NCBI RefSeq assembly: GCF_000720185.1
Contig: NZ_JOIY01000023.1
Coordinates: forward strand, 57,820 to 121,819
Direction: 5' to 3'
From: Streptomyces sp. NRRL S-340
GTDB lineage: Bacteria; Actinomycetota; Actinomycetes; Streptomycetales; Streptomycetaceae
Length of the DNA stretch: 64,000 nt
In this document: piece by piece, positions 43,269 to 51,935 of the stretch
How the letters are laid out: every line of letters starts with the position of its first letter
How positions within the stretch are numbered: the first letter of the stretch is position 1
The notes under the pieces: model-generated
What the model was told of the DNA's origin: nothing
The model's database searches: none
Seen by the model: only the letters and a program-made list of their open reading frames with translations
Program-made: the position numbers and the translations under genes

Positions 43269-44876
43269 TCAGCTCGAAGCCAGCTGGTTGGCGATCTCCT
43301 TGTGCCACTTCTCGGCGTCGGCCGGGTCGTTCAGGGACGCCGCCCACGCCTCCTCCGTCATGTGCAGGTTCCCGGGGCCCGACTTCAGCGCGACGAGCAG
43401 TTCCCGGGCCGAGGCGCGCAGTTCGGGCGAGGTGCCCTTGCCGGCCGGGACCTCGGGGCCGGCGGCGAGGCCGTAGAGGGTGCGCGCCATGGCGTCGCGC
43501 TTGCTGTGCTCGGCCTTCTTCCAGAACTTCAGCGCTTCCTTGAGGGCGTCCTGGCGGGAGGCGGGCTCGGCTGTCGTCTGCTCGGCCTCCTCCGTGGGCG
43601 GGGCCCAGCGCTCGGGGTGGCGGGCGCCGTCGTAACGCTTCTTGCCGGCGCGCCCGGCCTTGTACGCGGTGACCGAGAGCAGGAGCCCCGCCGCTGTCGC
43701 GGCCAGCGCCCAGCCGACCGGGTTGCTCCCCAGCGTGCCCGTGGCAGCCGCTGCGATCGCCACCGCGCCGCCGGCCGACCTCACGCCGTCCCCGACCGCG
43801 CCGACCCCCTGCTTCCAGAGCTTGTTGCGCTGCTTCGCCAGCGCGTAGTCCCTGGCGGTGTTGAGGGCGATGGTGTCCTGTGCCTTCTTGACGTCGCCGG
43901 CGGCCTTCTCGATGCTCGTGAAGGCCGCACCGGTCTGGTCCAGGGCGGCGCCCAGCCGGTCCGCGAGGCCCTCGTCGTCGCCCTCATGGGCACGCTCCAG
44001 CGCGACATACGCCTGCGCGAGCGCCCAGTGGCTGTCCACCTCCGCCTTGTGGAGCCGGTTGATTTCGGACTCCTGCACCGGCGGCGCGGGCACGTCGATC
44101 TTCTTGAGGTTCTGGTACTTGCGCGTCGTCAGCCCGAACCGGCGCGCCGCACGGACGCTCTTGACGCCCGCGACGGCGCCGACCATGCCGCTCCCGGCCT
44201 CGGCGACACTCGCCGCCGTCACGAGGCCCTCCGCGTGCAGAGCGTTCTTGGCGACGCCGATGAAGTCGGATGCGTCGGTCGCCGTGTTCTGGATCGCGTC
44301 GAGCATCTTGGAGGGGTACTTCTTGCGCGGGGCGTGGGAGGAGGGACCCGTCGGGTTCTCCTTGGACGCCTTGTACGCCTTGGTGGCGTCGATGACGTTG
44401 TTGACCGCCGTGACCCCGTCGGTGAGCCCCATCTCGGCACCGGCCGCGGCGGCGGACGCGCCGGCCTGCTCCGAAAGGTGCGTGTCGGCGTTCTGGGACG
44501 CCTTCCAGTTCATCTCCGCGTTGGCCGGGACCATGCCGCGCAGGACGAAGGTGTCGAGGACGTCGAGGTGCTTGTTGGCCCGCTCCAGCGCGCTGGCGAT
44601 CCGCTCCCGGATGTTCAGCCCGGTACGGGACTTCTTCTTCGCTTCCGGCTCGGCCTGCTCGTCGGCGGGCTTCGCCGTCTCGTCGTTCCCCGCGAGACGC
44701 TGGACGACGGCGGACGCGGCCCTGTTGCCGGCGAGCGCCTGTATGGACCCCATCATCGGTCCGATGCTGTGGCGGTCCGGCGCCCCCGCCAGATTCTTCG
44801 CGCCGCGTATGAGGGGCCGGGGCTGTGGAACGGCCGGCTGCCTCGTGCGGTTGTCGAAAGCAGTGTTACTACCCAC
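43269..44876 (-). CDS. Large protein with eCIS-type LAGNRA...VQR motif
   Basis: The protein has 535 residues from GTG 44876, preceded by AAAGGA. Residues about 44-60 read SIQALAGNRAASAVVQR, very similar to the short motif at the N-terminus of proteins associated with extracellular contractile injection systems and DUF4157-type toxins. The body is mostly helical, with a hydrophobic region near residues 365-408 (SNPVGWALAATAAGLLLSV) and a helical C-terminus. I recognise no enzymatic domain. It may be a cargo or effector protein. No structural eCIS genes are visible in this window, so that role is inference. Confidence 0.65.
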   Translation of the reverse strand: MGSNTAFDNRTRQPAVPQPRPLIRGAKNLAGAPDRHSIGPMMGSIQALAGNRAASAVVQRLAGNDETAKPADEQAEPEAKKKSRTGLNIRERIASALERANKHLDVLDTFVLRGMVPANAEMNWKASQNADTHLSEQAGASAAAAGAEMGLTDGVTAVNNVIDATKAYKASKENPTGPSSHAPRKKYPSKMLDAIQNTATDASDFIGVAKNALHAEGLVTAASVAEAGSGMVGAVAGVKSVRAARRFGLTTRKYQNLKKIDVPAPPVQESEINRLHKAEVDSHWALAQAYVALERAHEGDDEGLADRLGAALDQTGAAFTSIEKAAGDVKKAQDTIALNTARDYALAKQRNKLWKQGVGAVGDGVRSAGGAVAIAAAATGTLGSNPVGWALAATAAGLLLSVTAYKAGRAGKKRYDGARHPERWAPPTEEAEQTTAEPASRQDALKEALKFWKKAEHSKRDAMARTLYGLAAGPEVPAGKGTSPELRASARELLVALKSGPGNLHMTEEAWAASLNDPADAEKWHKEIANQLASS

Positions 44877-45475
44877 CGGTGTCCTTTCCGGGCTCGTGCT
44901 GACACCGGGTGCGTGGCAAGTCGGGGCATCCGGCGGGGCCTTGCTCCCCCACAGTATCGACTGCCCCATGACTCTCATGGAAGGTGTTTCTCGTCTCGCG
45001 TTCGTTCTGCGTTCCGGTTCTGTACACCGGTTCGTGGCCATCGCATCGTTCTGGCCGCTCCGGGCCCCGGCACCAGTGCCGCCGTACCGCATCAGCCACC
45101 TCGCCGGACGTCCCCGCCCCTGCCCCCGCGGTGGTTCCGGCCACTCCGGCGCCGCGATCCTCAGCGCGGCCAGGCCCGTGTCCAGGGTCGGCCGCATCAC
45201 CGGGGCGAAGTGCGGGCCGTGGTCGACCGGGACGTCCTGGGCGACCGTGTTGTCACGGACCGCCGCCGCGGACTTCTCCGGGCTCGCGTACGAGTGCCTC
45301 CAGGCAGTGGTCCGGGTCGAGGCGAGAGCTGTGTGCTGGAAAGACGCCACCGACGCCCGGCCCGGTGGATGCGGCAGTACCCTCGCCCCTCACCCGCACC
45401 GGTTCCTGGGCCCGCGCGTTCGCACCGCACCAGCCCACTGAAGAAGCCCCCGGAAGACCGCCCGCCGTGCCGCGC
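44877..45475. other. Gap between LAGNRA-motif gene and STAND regulator
   Basis: About 600 bp. It must hold the promoter of the leftward 535-residue protein. Longer frames here lack starts or family features. AT-richer DNA near 44950-45030 is compatible with a promoter area. Confidence 0.4.
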
Positions 45476-47710
45476 TCACTCGTGAGGGAGAGCGTTCGCC
45501 CTGGCCCGCAGCTCGTCCGCGCGGGCGATGCGGAGGGAGTCGAAGAGGTCGGCGGCGGTCGTCCAGTCGGCTCGGGCCCGTGCGGTGTCGCCTTGCTCCA
45601 GCCGGACGGAGGCGAGATTGTCGAGGACTTCGGCCCGCCCGTAGTCGTCGAGGGCCGCCTCACAGATCCGCAGCGCCGTCGAGTAGCTGGCGATGGCGCT
45701 GTCTCGGTCGCCCAGGCCCTGCTGGGCGTAACCGATGCTGTTCCACGCGGCGGCCTCGTAGCGGCTGTCCGTGGTCGTCGCGAGGATGGCGGCGGCTTCC
45801 TCGCCCGCACCGATGGCTTCGCTGAAGCGCTCCGACTCGGCCAGCTGCCAGCTCAGGTCGGTGAGCCCGCGCGCCACCTCACCCGCGTCATCGAGGCCGC
45901 GGGAGATCTCCACCGCCCTCTTCGCGTGCTCCAGGGCCTCCTCATGGCGCTCCAGGCGGTAGCGCACCCAGCCGGCGAACCGCTCGGCACGGGCCTGGTG
46001 CTCGGCGGGCAGGCGGTGCAGGTGGCCGAGCAGCAGGCGCACCGGCTCGTCCGCCGCGGCGGCGTCCCCGGCCTCCACCAGGGCACGGGCCAGATTCTGG
46101 CCGCATCTGGCGATGGCGACCGGATCGTCGAGCGCCAGGGCCGCGTCGAGCGCGCCGCGGGCAGCGGCGATCTCCTCCGTCCAGTGCCCCGCGACCTCGT
46201 TGTAGCGCATCCACTGCAGTGTGACGTCGACCCGGGACCGCCGCAGTTCCGGGTCGCCGAACGAGTGGAGGGCGGCCGCGGTGGTGGACTCTTCCTGGCG
46301 GTACCACTCCAGCGCCTCCTCACGGCTGCCGACCGGTACGAGCACCACTCCCGGCAACGGCGCCCCGGGCACGTCGGAGGGCGACTGCGTGACGTACTGG
46401 TTCGCCGTGTGCGCGTTCTGGCACAAGTAGTCCATCAGACGCCTCTCGGCCCCGTGCCGGTCGTCCCCCTCCGCCGCGGCGAGTTCGGCCCCGTAAGCGC
46501 GTACCAGATCGTGCAGTACGTAGCGGCCGGCGCCGTCCCGGGTCAGAAGGCTGGCGGTGAGGAGCCTGCGCAAGTGCCTGCGCGCGTGCGCGAGTTCGAC
46601 GCCGGCCAGGGAAGCGGCTGCCTGGGCCGAGAAGGCGGGGCCGGGGTGGAGGGCCAGGTACCGGAAGAAGCGCGCCGTGACCGGCTCCAGTGCCCGGTAC
46701 GACTGGTCGAAGACAGCGCGGACACCCGCGGGCTGCTCGTCCGTCGCGAGCGCGTCGAGCCGGGACCTGGAACGCCGCAGTTCACCGGCCATCTCATGAA
46801 GCGTGAGCCCGGGCGCGGAGCGCAGCCGGGCGCCGACGACAGCGACCGCCAGGGGCAGACGTCCGCACACGTCGACGAGATCGGCGGCCGCCGCCGGTTC
46901 CGCCCGGCACCGTTCGTCACCGATCCGCGCCGCCAGCGCGTCCAGCGCCTCTTCTTCCGTCCATACGTCCAGACTGACCAGGGAGGCGCCCTCGGTCACG
47001 GCGAGCCCGGACAGGTAGTGACGCGAGGTGACGATCGTCAGACAGCCGGGCGCCGCCGGAAGGAGCGGACGGACCTGCTCCTCGTTCCGCGCGTTGTCCA
47101 GGACCACGATCATGCGCCGGGCTGCGATCCGGTCCCGGAAAAGGGCACTGCGCTGGTCCGTACCGGACGGTATTTCGGTGCTGGGCACCCCCAGGGCGCT
47201 CAGGAAGGAACCGAGAGCCTCGTCCGGGCCGAGGGGCCCGCGCGCCGTCTCGAACCCGCGCAGGTTCACGTACAACTGGCCGTCGGGGAACCGGTCGGCA
47301 CACCGGTGCGCCCAGTGCACCGCGAAAGCCGTCTTGCCGACCCCCGCCATACCGCCGATCGCGGAGATGACCACGTGTCCGCCGTGCGCGGTGACCTGTT
47401 CTTCCTGCATGCGCACCATGTCCAACAGGTGTGCACGGCCGCGGAATGCCGCGAGGTCGGGAGGCAGCTGCTGCGGCACCCGCCGCGTGCGGCCGGCGGA
47501 CGCCTGGACGAGGAGCCGGCGCGCCTCCTCGTCCAGCTCGAGGGCGTCCATCAGCTCGCTCAGCGTCGCCGGCCGCGGCTGGCTCTGCCCCCGCTCCATG
47601 TTGCTGATCGCCCGGACACTCACACCGGACGCCTCGGCAAGACCTTCCAGTGTCAGCTGCGACCGCTGCCGCGCTTCGCGCAACAGCACACCGAACGTTC
47701 GCTCCCGCAT
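45476..47710 (-). CDS. STAND regulator: XRE helix-turn-helix, NB-ARC, TPR
   Basis: The 744-residue protein starts at ATG 47710 with GAGGAAGAG upstream. Residues about 5-60 are an XRE helix-turn-helix (LEGLAEASGVSVRAISNMER). Residues 119-127 are the P-loop GGMAGVGKT of an NB-ARC ATPase, with Walker B RRMIVVLDNA near 215 and LPLAVAVVGARLRS further on. The C-terminal half is TPR-like helices (AAAWNSIGYAQQGLGDRDSA). Such AfsR/SARP-related STAND proteins are ATP-dependent switches in Streptomyces. The 535-residue protein gene downstream, same strand, is a plausible target. Confidence 0.9.
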   Translation of the reverse strand: MRERTFGVLLREARQRSQLTLEGLAEASGVSVRAISNMERGQSQPRPATLSELMDALELDEEARRLLVQASAGRTRRVPQQLPPDLAAFRGRAHLLDMVRMQEEQVTAHGGHVVISAIGGMAGVGKTAFAVHWAHRCADRFPDGQLYVNLRGFETARGPLGPDEALGSFLSALGVPSTEIPSGTDQRSALFRDRIAARRMIVVLDNARNEEQVRPLLPAAPGCLTIVTSRHYLSGLAVTEGASLVSLDVWTEEEALDALAARIGDERCRAEPAAAADLVDVCGRLPLAVAVVGARLRSAPGLTLHEMAGELRRSRSRLDALATDEQPAGVRAVFDQSYRALEPVTARFFRYLALHPGPAFSAQAAASLAGVELAHARRHLRRLLTASLLTRDGAGRYVLHDLVRAYGAELAAAEGDDRHGAERRLMDYLCQNAHTANQYVTQSPSDVPGAPLPGVVLVPVGSREEALEWYRQEESTTAAALHSFGDPELRRSRVDVTLQWMRYNEVAGHWTEEIAAARGALDAALALDDPVAIARCGQNLARALVEAGDAAAADEPVRLLLGHLHRLPAEHQARAERFAGWVRYRLERHEEALEHAKRAVEISRGLDDAGEVARGLTDLSWQLAESERFSEAIGAGEEAAAILATTTDSRYEAAAWNSIGYAQQGLGDRDSAIASYSTALRICEAALDDYGRAEVLDNLASVRLEQGDTARARADWTTAADLFDSLRIARADELRARANALPHE

Positions 47711-48066
47711 CACTCTTCCTCTGCAAAGCAGTCTGGCCGCCTCGGCGCAGCTCACAGCTTGGCCAGGAACCGACCGACGCTCTCATGAACACTACAATCC
47801 GCTGTCGCCGTGCCCGTGCCCGGCGCGGCCGTGGCTCACGCCGGGCGGCACTATCGCCTGCCCGGCGCTCACACAGGTCTCACCGCCGGCGCCGACCGAA
47901 ATCCCCCGGCGGGTGCGCCCGTTGACGGCGCCGGCCGGTGCCCGCGGCACGTGGGAGCGGCGGACAGTGGCGGCGGTCGAGGAAACGCGCCCGGGTCCGG
48001 GTGCGGTCTCCTGCAACAGGGGAGCGCCGGCCCCCGGGCAGGTGGTCGGGCGCTGCTGCCCGGGGG

Positions 48067-48271
48067 TCAGGGCTGTTGGCGCATGTCGACGTGGAAGGCG
48101 CAGCCGTACGCCGGGTTGTCCGGGGTCGCGGGTGGTGCGTTCGACCAGGGGGATGGCCCACATCGATGCGAGCGCGGTCTGGAAGGCGAAGGCTGCCCGG
48201 TCGTCGGCGGCCGCCACGTCCACGACGACGAGACCGGGTTCTGACACGGGTACTTCGTCGATCACGTCCAC
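48067..48271 (-). pseudogene. DUF6207-family protein, probable frameshift
   Basis: GTG 48271 encodes VSEPGLVVVDVAAADDRAAF, AFQTALASMWAIPLVERTTR and DPGQPGVRLR, the DUF6207 core found in many Streptomyces. After that the frame turns Arg/Pro-rich and runs on. Dropping one C near 48110 restores the expected ending FHVDMRQQP and a stop at 48067. It is either a one-base frameshift or a sequencing error. Function of the family unknown. Confidence 0.7.
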
Positions 48272-48379
48272 CCGTCACACGACGTGCTCGTGGCGGCGGG
48301 AGTTCTGTCGGTCTTCGACACTACGGGGACCGCGCGGTCCGGCCGGGCGAGCTGCCGGGCGCAGGGCGGCCGGTGCGGG

Positions 48380-48790
48380 TCAGTCAGCGAGGAGTTCGGT
48401 GAGCAGGGCGCGGACGCGGGACTCGATCTCGTCGCGGATCGGGCGCACCGCGTCGACGCCTTGTCCGGCCGGGTCCTCCAGCTTCCAGTCGAGGTACCGC
48501 TTGCCGGGGAGGACCGGGCAGGTGTCGCCACAGCCCATGGTGATCACCACGTCGGACGCCTGGACGGCCTCGGCGGTCAGGATCTTCGGCGTCTGGCCGG
48601 ACATGTCGATCCCCATCTCGCGCATGGCCTCGACGGCGGCCGGGTTCACCGAGCCGGCCGGGGCTGACCCGGCGGAGCGGATCTCGACGCGGTTGCCCGC
48701 GAGGTGGGTGAGCCAGGCGGCGGCCATCTGGGAGCGGCCGGCGTTGTGGACGCACACGAACAGCACCGACGGCTTCGGGGTGTCAGACAC
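48380..48790 (-). CDS. arsC: Arsenate reductase, LMW-phosphatase type
   Basis: The 136-residue protein has the P-loop FVCVHNAGRSQMAAAWLTHL (CX5R-type active site), MGCGDTCPVLPGKRYLDWKL with redox cysteine, and DPAGQGVDAVRPIRDEI. It matches thioredoxin- or mycothiol-dependent ArsC that reduces arsenate to arsenite. GTG 48790 overlaps the 3' end of the acr3 gene by 8 bp. Third gene of the leftward ars operon. Confidence 0.92.
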   Translation of the reverse strand: MSDTPKPSVLFVCVHNAGRSQMAAAWLTHLAGNRVEIRSAGSAPAGSVNPAAVEAMREMGIDMSGQTPKILTAEAVQASDVVITMGCGDTCPVLPGKRYLDWKLEDPAGQGVDAVRPIRDEIESRVRALLTELLAD

Positions 48791-49895
48791 GGGCGGACCC
48801 TTCCTGCGCGGCCACCGGTTCGGGTGCCGTGTTCGGCTGGGGGAAGTACCGGCGGGCAGCGAGGGCGACGTAGACGAGGCCGATGAGTACGGGGACTTCG
48901 ATGAGGGGGCCGACGACGCCAGCGAGAGCCTGGCCGGAGGTGGCGCCGAAGGTGGCGATGGCGACCGCGATGGCCAGCTCGAAGTTGTTGCCCGCCGCGG
49001 TGAACGCGAGCGTGGTCGCCTTCGGGTACTCCAGGCCGGCCGCACGGCCCACCGCCATCGACCCGGCCCACATCAGCGCGAAGTACACGAGCAGCGGCAG
49101 CGCGATCCGCGCGACGTCGAGGGGCTGGGAGGTGATGGCGTCGCCCTGGAGGGCGAAGAGCACCACGATGGTGAACAGCAGCCCGTACAGGGCGAACGGC
49201 CCGATCCTGGGGATCAGCTTCGTCTCGTACCAGGTACGGCCCTTGGCCCTCTCACCCAGGCGCCGAGTGAGGAGCCCGGCCAGCAGCGGGACGCCGAGGA
49301 AGACCAGAACGGAACGGGCGATCTCCCACACGGAGACGTCGAGCACGGTCTGCTCCAGACCGAGCCGGCCAGGCAGGACAGAGAGGTAGAACCAGCCCAG
49401 CAGGCCGAACGCGACCACCTGGAAAGCGGAGTTGAGGGCGACGAGGACAGCGGCAGCCTCGCGGTCGCCGCAGGCCAGGTCGTTCCAGATGATGACCATG
49501 GCGATGCAACGGGCGAGCCCGACGATGATCAGGCCGGTGCGGTACTCGGGCAGATCCGGCAGGAAGACCCAGGCAAGCGCGAACATCAGCGCCGGGCCGA
49601 CCACCCAGTTCAGCACCAACGACGGGACCAGCAGACGGCGGTCGCGCGTGACGGTGTCCAGGCGGTCGTAGCGGACCTTCGCCAGAACCGGGTACATCAT
49701 CACCAGCAGCCCGAGCGCGATCGGCAGCGACACCCCGGTGACCGTCACCTTCGCCAGCGCATCGCCCAGGCCCGGCACGAGACGGCCCAAGCCCAGCCCG
49801 GCAGCCATCGCGGCCAGGATCCACACCGCGAGGAACCGGTCCAGGAACGACAGCCGGCCCGCGACCGTCCCGGACTCCACCACGTCCGCGCTCAC
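48783..49895 (-). CDS. acr3: ACR3-family arsenite efflux transporter
   Basis: The 370-residue membrane protein has about ten hydrophobic segments. ARCIAMVIIWNDLACGDREA includes the conserved Cys region, and TTLAFTAAGNNFELAIAVAI is the ACR3 signature. It exports arsenite made by ArsC. GTG 49895 overlaps the arsR stop (GTGA), with GAGGAGA upstream inside arsR. Expression is presumably controlled by ArsR. Confidence 0.93.
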   Translation of the reverse strand: MSADVVESGTVAGRLSFLDRFLAVWILAAMAAGLGLGRLVPGLGDALAKVTVTGVSLPIALGLLVMMYPVLAKVRYDRLDTVTRDRRLLVPSLVLNWVVGPALMFALAWVFLPDLPEYRTGLIIVGLARCIAMVIIWNDLACGDREAAAVLVALNSAFQVVAFGLLGWFYLSVLPGRLGLEQTVLDVSVWEIARSVLVFLGVPLLAGLLTRRLGERAKGRTWYETKLIPRIGPFALYGLLFTIVVLFALQGDAITSQPLDVARIALPLLVYFALMWAGSMAVGRAAGLEYPKATTLAFTAAGNNFELAIAVAIATFGATSGQALAGVVGPLIEVPVLIGLVYVALAARRYFPQPNTAPEPVAAQEGSARV

Positions 49896-50275
49896 GAGCT
49901 CTCCTCGTCGCGCGCGGCCGAGGGGCGGGTCAGGACGGCGGCCAGCTGGTCGGTCATCGCAGGCAGCAGCCGGTAGTACACCCACGTCCCGCGCCGCTCG
50001 GAAGCGATCAACCCGGCCTGCTTCAGCAATTTCAGATGGTGAGAGATCGTCGGCTGCGACAGGTCGAACGCGGGCGTGAGGTCACAGACGCAGATCTCCC
50101 CGCCGGCCCGGGAAGCGATCATCGACAGCAACCGCAGCCGCACCGGATCCCCGAGCGCCTTGAACACCTTCGCCAGCCCGACGGCCCGGTCCTCGTCCAT
50201 GGGCGCGGTCAGCAAGGTCGGACAGCATCCGCCGGTGCCGTCCTGTCCGAGGACCACAAGTTCTTGTTTCGACAT
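49892..50275 (-). CDS. arsR: ArsR-family arsenic-responsive repressor
   Basis: The 127-residue winged-helix protein has ALGDPVRLRLLSMIASRAGG, the ICVCDL cysteine pair that fits arsenite sensing, and DLSQPTISHHLKLLKQAGLI as recognition helix. An N-terminal GGCC may contribute to metalloid binding. First gene of arsR-acr3-arsC and divergent from arsM. Its start codon lies in an inverted repeat likely to be its operator. Confidence 0.92.
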   Translation of the reverse strand: MSKQELVVLGQDGTGGCCPTLLTAPMDEDRAVGLAKVFKALGDPVRLRLLSMIASRAGGEICVCDLTPAFDLSQPTISHHLKLLKQAGLIASERRGTWVYYRLLPAMTDQLAAVLTRPSAARDEESS

Positions 50276-50328
50276 GCTTCTATGTTGACGATTTTCGATC
50301 CAGGGCGCAACGTTGCATCGAGAAGCAT
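50274..50328. promoter_or_regulatory. Probable ArsR operator region between arsR and arsM
   Basis: ATGCTTCT (50274-50281) and AGAAGCAT (50321-50328) are perfect 8-bp inverted copies, 39 bp apart, bracketing the divergent promoters. A direct repeat GCATCGA (50315-50321, 50325-50331) overlaps the right copy. The left copy overlaps the arsR start codon. Binding is inferred. Confidence 0.5.
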
Positions 50329-50380
50329 CGATACAAGCCGTTCAGGTCCGCCAGGCCCCGACATGTGGAGAGTGAAGTTC

Positions 50381-51199
50381 ATGAGCGAGAGCAACGACCT
50401 GCGCGAAACCGTCCGCCGGCGGTACGCCGCCGCGGCCGCCCAGGTCACCGAAGGCGGCACCGCCTGCTGCGGCCCGGCCGCGATCGAGGCCGACGACAAC
50501 TTCGGCGGAGCCCTCTACGCCGCCACCGAACGCGACGAACTCCCCGCCGAGGCCGTCGCCGCCTCCCTCGGCTGCGGCAACCCCACCGCGGTGGCCGAAC
50601 TGAACGAGGGCGAGCGCGTCCTGGACCTCGGATCCGGAGGCGGCATCGACGTCCTGCTCTCCGCCCGCCGCGTCGGCCCCACCGGCAAGGCGTACGGGCT
50701 GGACATGACCGAGGAGATGCTCGCCCTCGCGCTGGCCAACCAGAAGAAGGCCGGTGCCACCAACGTCGAGTTCCTCAAGGGCGCCATCGAAGCCATCCCC
50801 CTGCCCGCGAACACGATCGACGTGATCATCTCCAACTGCGTGGTCAACCTGTCCACCGACAAGCCCGCCGTGTTCGCCGAGTCCTACCGCGTCCTCGTCC
50901 CCGGCGGCCGGATCGGAATCTCCGACGTCGTCGCCGACGACACCCTCACCGCCGGCCAGCGGGCCGAACGCGGCGACTACGTCGGCTGCATCGCCGGCGC
51001 CCTGTCCTTCGCCGAGTACCGCGCCGGCCTGGAAGCCGCCGGTTTCACCGGCATCGAGATCACCCCCACCCACGCCGTCGCCGACGGCATGCACTCCGCC
51101 GTCATCCGCGCGACCAAGCCCGCGGGCCCGCACCCCGAGCCGACCACCGACTCCACAGCAGCCAAGGCCGCGCCCGCGAGCGACTGCTGCGGGAGGTGA
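50381..51199 (+). CDS. arsM: Arsenite methyltransferase
   Basis: The 272-residue SAM-dependent methyltransferase has VLDLGSGGGIDVLLSARRVG as the SAM-binding motif and VIISNCVVNLSTDKPAVFAE with the conserved Cys. The N-terminal TACCGPAAIEADDNFGGALY and C-terminal DCCGR add more cysteines. It matches ArsM, which methylates arsenite. ATG 50381 is preceded by GGAGAGTGAAG. Divergent from arsR, so the island both exports and methylates arsenic. Confidence 0.92.
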   Translation: MSESNDLRETVRRRYAAAAAQVTEGGTACCGPAAIEADDNFGGALYAATERDELPAEAVAASLGCGNPTAVAELNEGERVLDLGSGGGIDVLLSARRVGPTGKAYGLDMTEEMLALALANQKKAGATNVEFLKGAIEAIPLPANTIDVIISNCVVNLSTDKPAVFAESYRVLVPGGRIGISDVVADDTLTAGQRAERGDYVGCIAGALSFAEYRAGLEAAGFTGIEITPTHAVADGMHSAVIRATKPAGPHPEPTTDSTAAKAAPASDCCGR

Positions 51200-51613
51200 T
51201 CCGCACCGCACCCACCCCCGGAGCCTGTACGCCCGCCCCGTCCAGCAGGCGGTGGGGTGCTCCGGGCGGGCGGCCGCAAGACAGCGCAGCCGCGTGGCGA
51301 AACGCGGATTGGCGTCGACGATGTCCAGGCGGCTTCCGCGAGGCAGTCGGGGCAGCAGGGTGCGCGTGACCGCCGGTGCCGGCCCCGCTTCATGCCGGAG
51401 CCTGCTCGGTCACCGACGCCTCTGGCGGAATGGACCGGTCTACCCGATGGCGCGCCGTCTCGGCCAAACGTGCCTGTTCAGGGGCAACCACGAGAGGGGA
51501 AGCCGAAGCAGTCACCCATCTGAAGATGCTGACACTCACGTCAGAATCATGGCGTACGATGCTGACACAAGCGTCGGCAAGTAGTGTCGGCTCTGCCTTC
51601 ATGCCGTGGAGTG
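51200..51613. other. Gap without recognisable gene
   Basis: About 410 bp between arsM and the ABM gene with broken frames. The last 100 bp contain short repeats of GATGCTGACAC-like sequence (51526-51566), possibly regulatory. No gene supported. Confidence 0.4.
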
Positions 51614-51622
51614 ATGTCAGAA

Positions 51623-51919
51623 ATGTTCACTGTGACGAACCGGATTCCCGTTCCCGCGGCGGCTGCCGAGAGCTTCGAGGAGCAGTTCGGGGCGAGTATG
51701 GGCGCGCACCTGGCTGACGTGGAGGGCCTGCTCGGCGCTCGTCTGCTACGCCCGCAGGGCGAGGGCGGCGTGTACGTGGCGGTGATGGACTTCGTTTCCG
51801 AGGACGCGTTCACCGCCTGGATGAAGTCGGCGCCCTTCCGCGCGGCGCACCAGTCCTCCTCGCCGGGCATGGCCGGCGAAGTGGAGTCCTTTGAGACCGT
51901 CGTCGCCGTCGGCGCCTGA
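51623..51919 (+). CDS. Antibiotic biosynthesis monooxygenase (ABM)-like protein
   Basis: The product has 98 residues from ATG 51623 (MFTVTNRIPVPAAAAESFEE). The ABM/dimeric alpha-beta barrel pattern is visible (FGASMGAHLADVEGLLGARL; YVAVMDFVSEDAFTAWMKSA). ATG 51614 is also possible, but its GGAG is too close. Relatives include cofactor-free monooxygenases and IsdG-type heme enzymes. It lies directly before the ABC exporter genes, so it may share their regulation. Confidence 0.8.
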   Translation: MFTVTNRIPVPAAAAESFEEQFGASMGAHLADVEGLLGARLLRPQGEGGVYVAVMDFVSEDAFTAWMKSAPFRAAHQSSSPGMAGEVESFETVVAVGA

Positions 51920-51935
51920 GCGGACGGGTACGCAC

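Noticed and set aside
43194..45485. Long rightward open frame of over 700 codons opposite the LAGNRA-motif gene
   Set aside because: It is a GC-skew shadow: the opposite strand has a ribosome site, family motif and terminator, and this frame has biased low-complexity composition.
45476..47710. STAND protein as an anti-phage defence gene
   Set aside because: It has a DNA-binding N-terminus and TPR array typical of Streptomyces regulators and no effector domain.
47028..49976. Rightward open frame of 982 codons spanning the STAND regulator start and the ars genes
   Set aside because: It runs antisense across several well-identified genes and has Arg/Ser-rich shadow composition.
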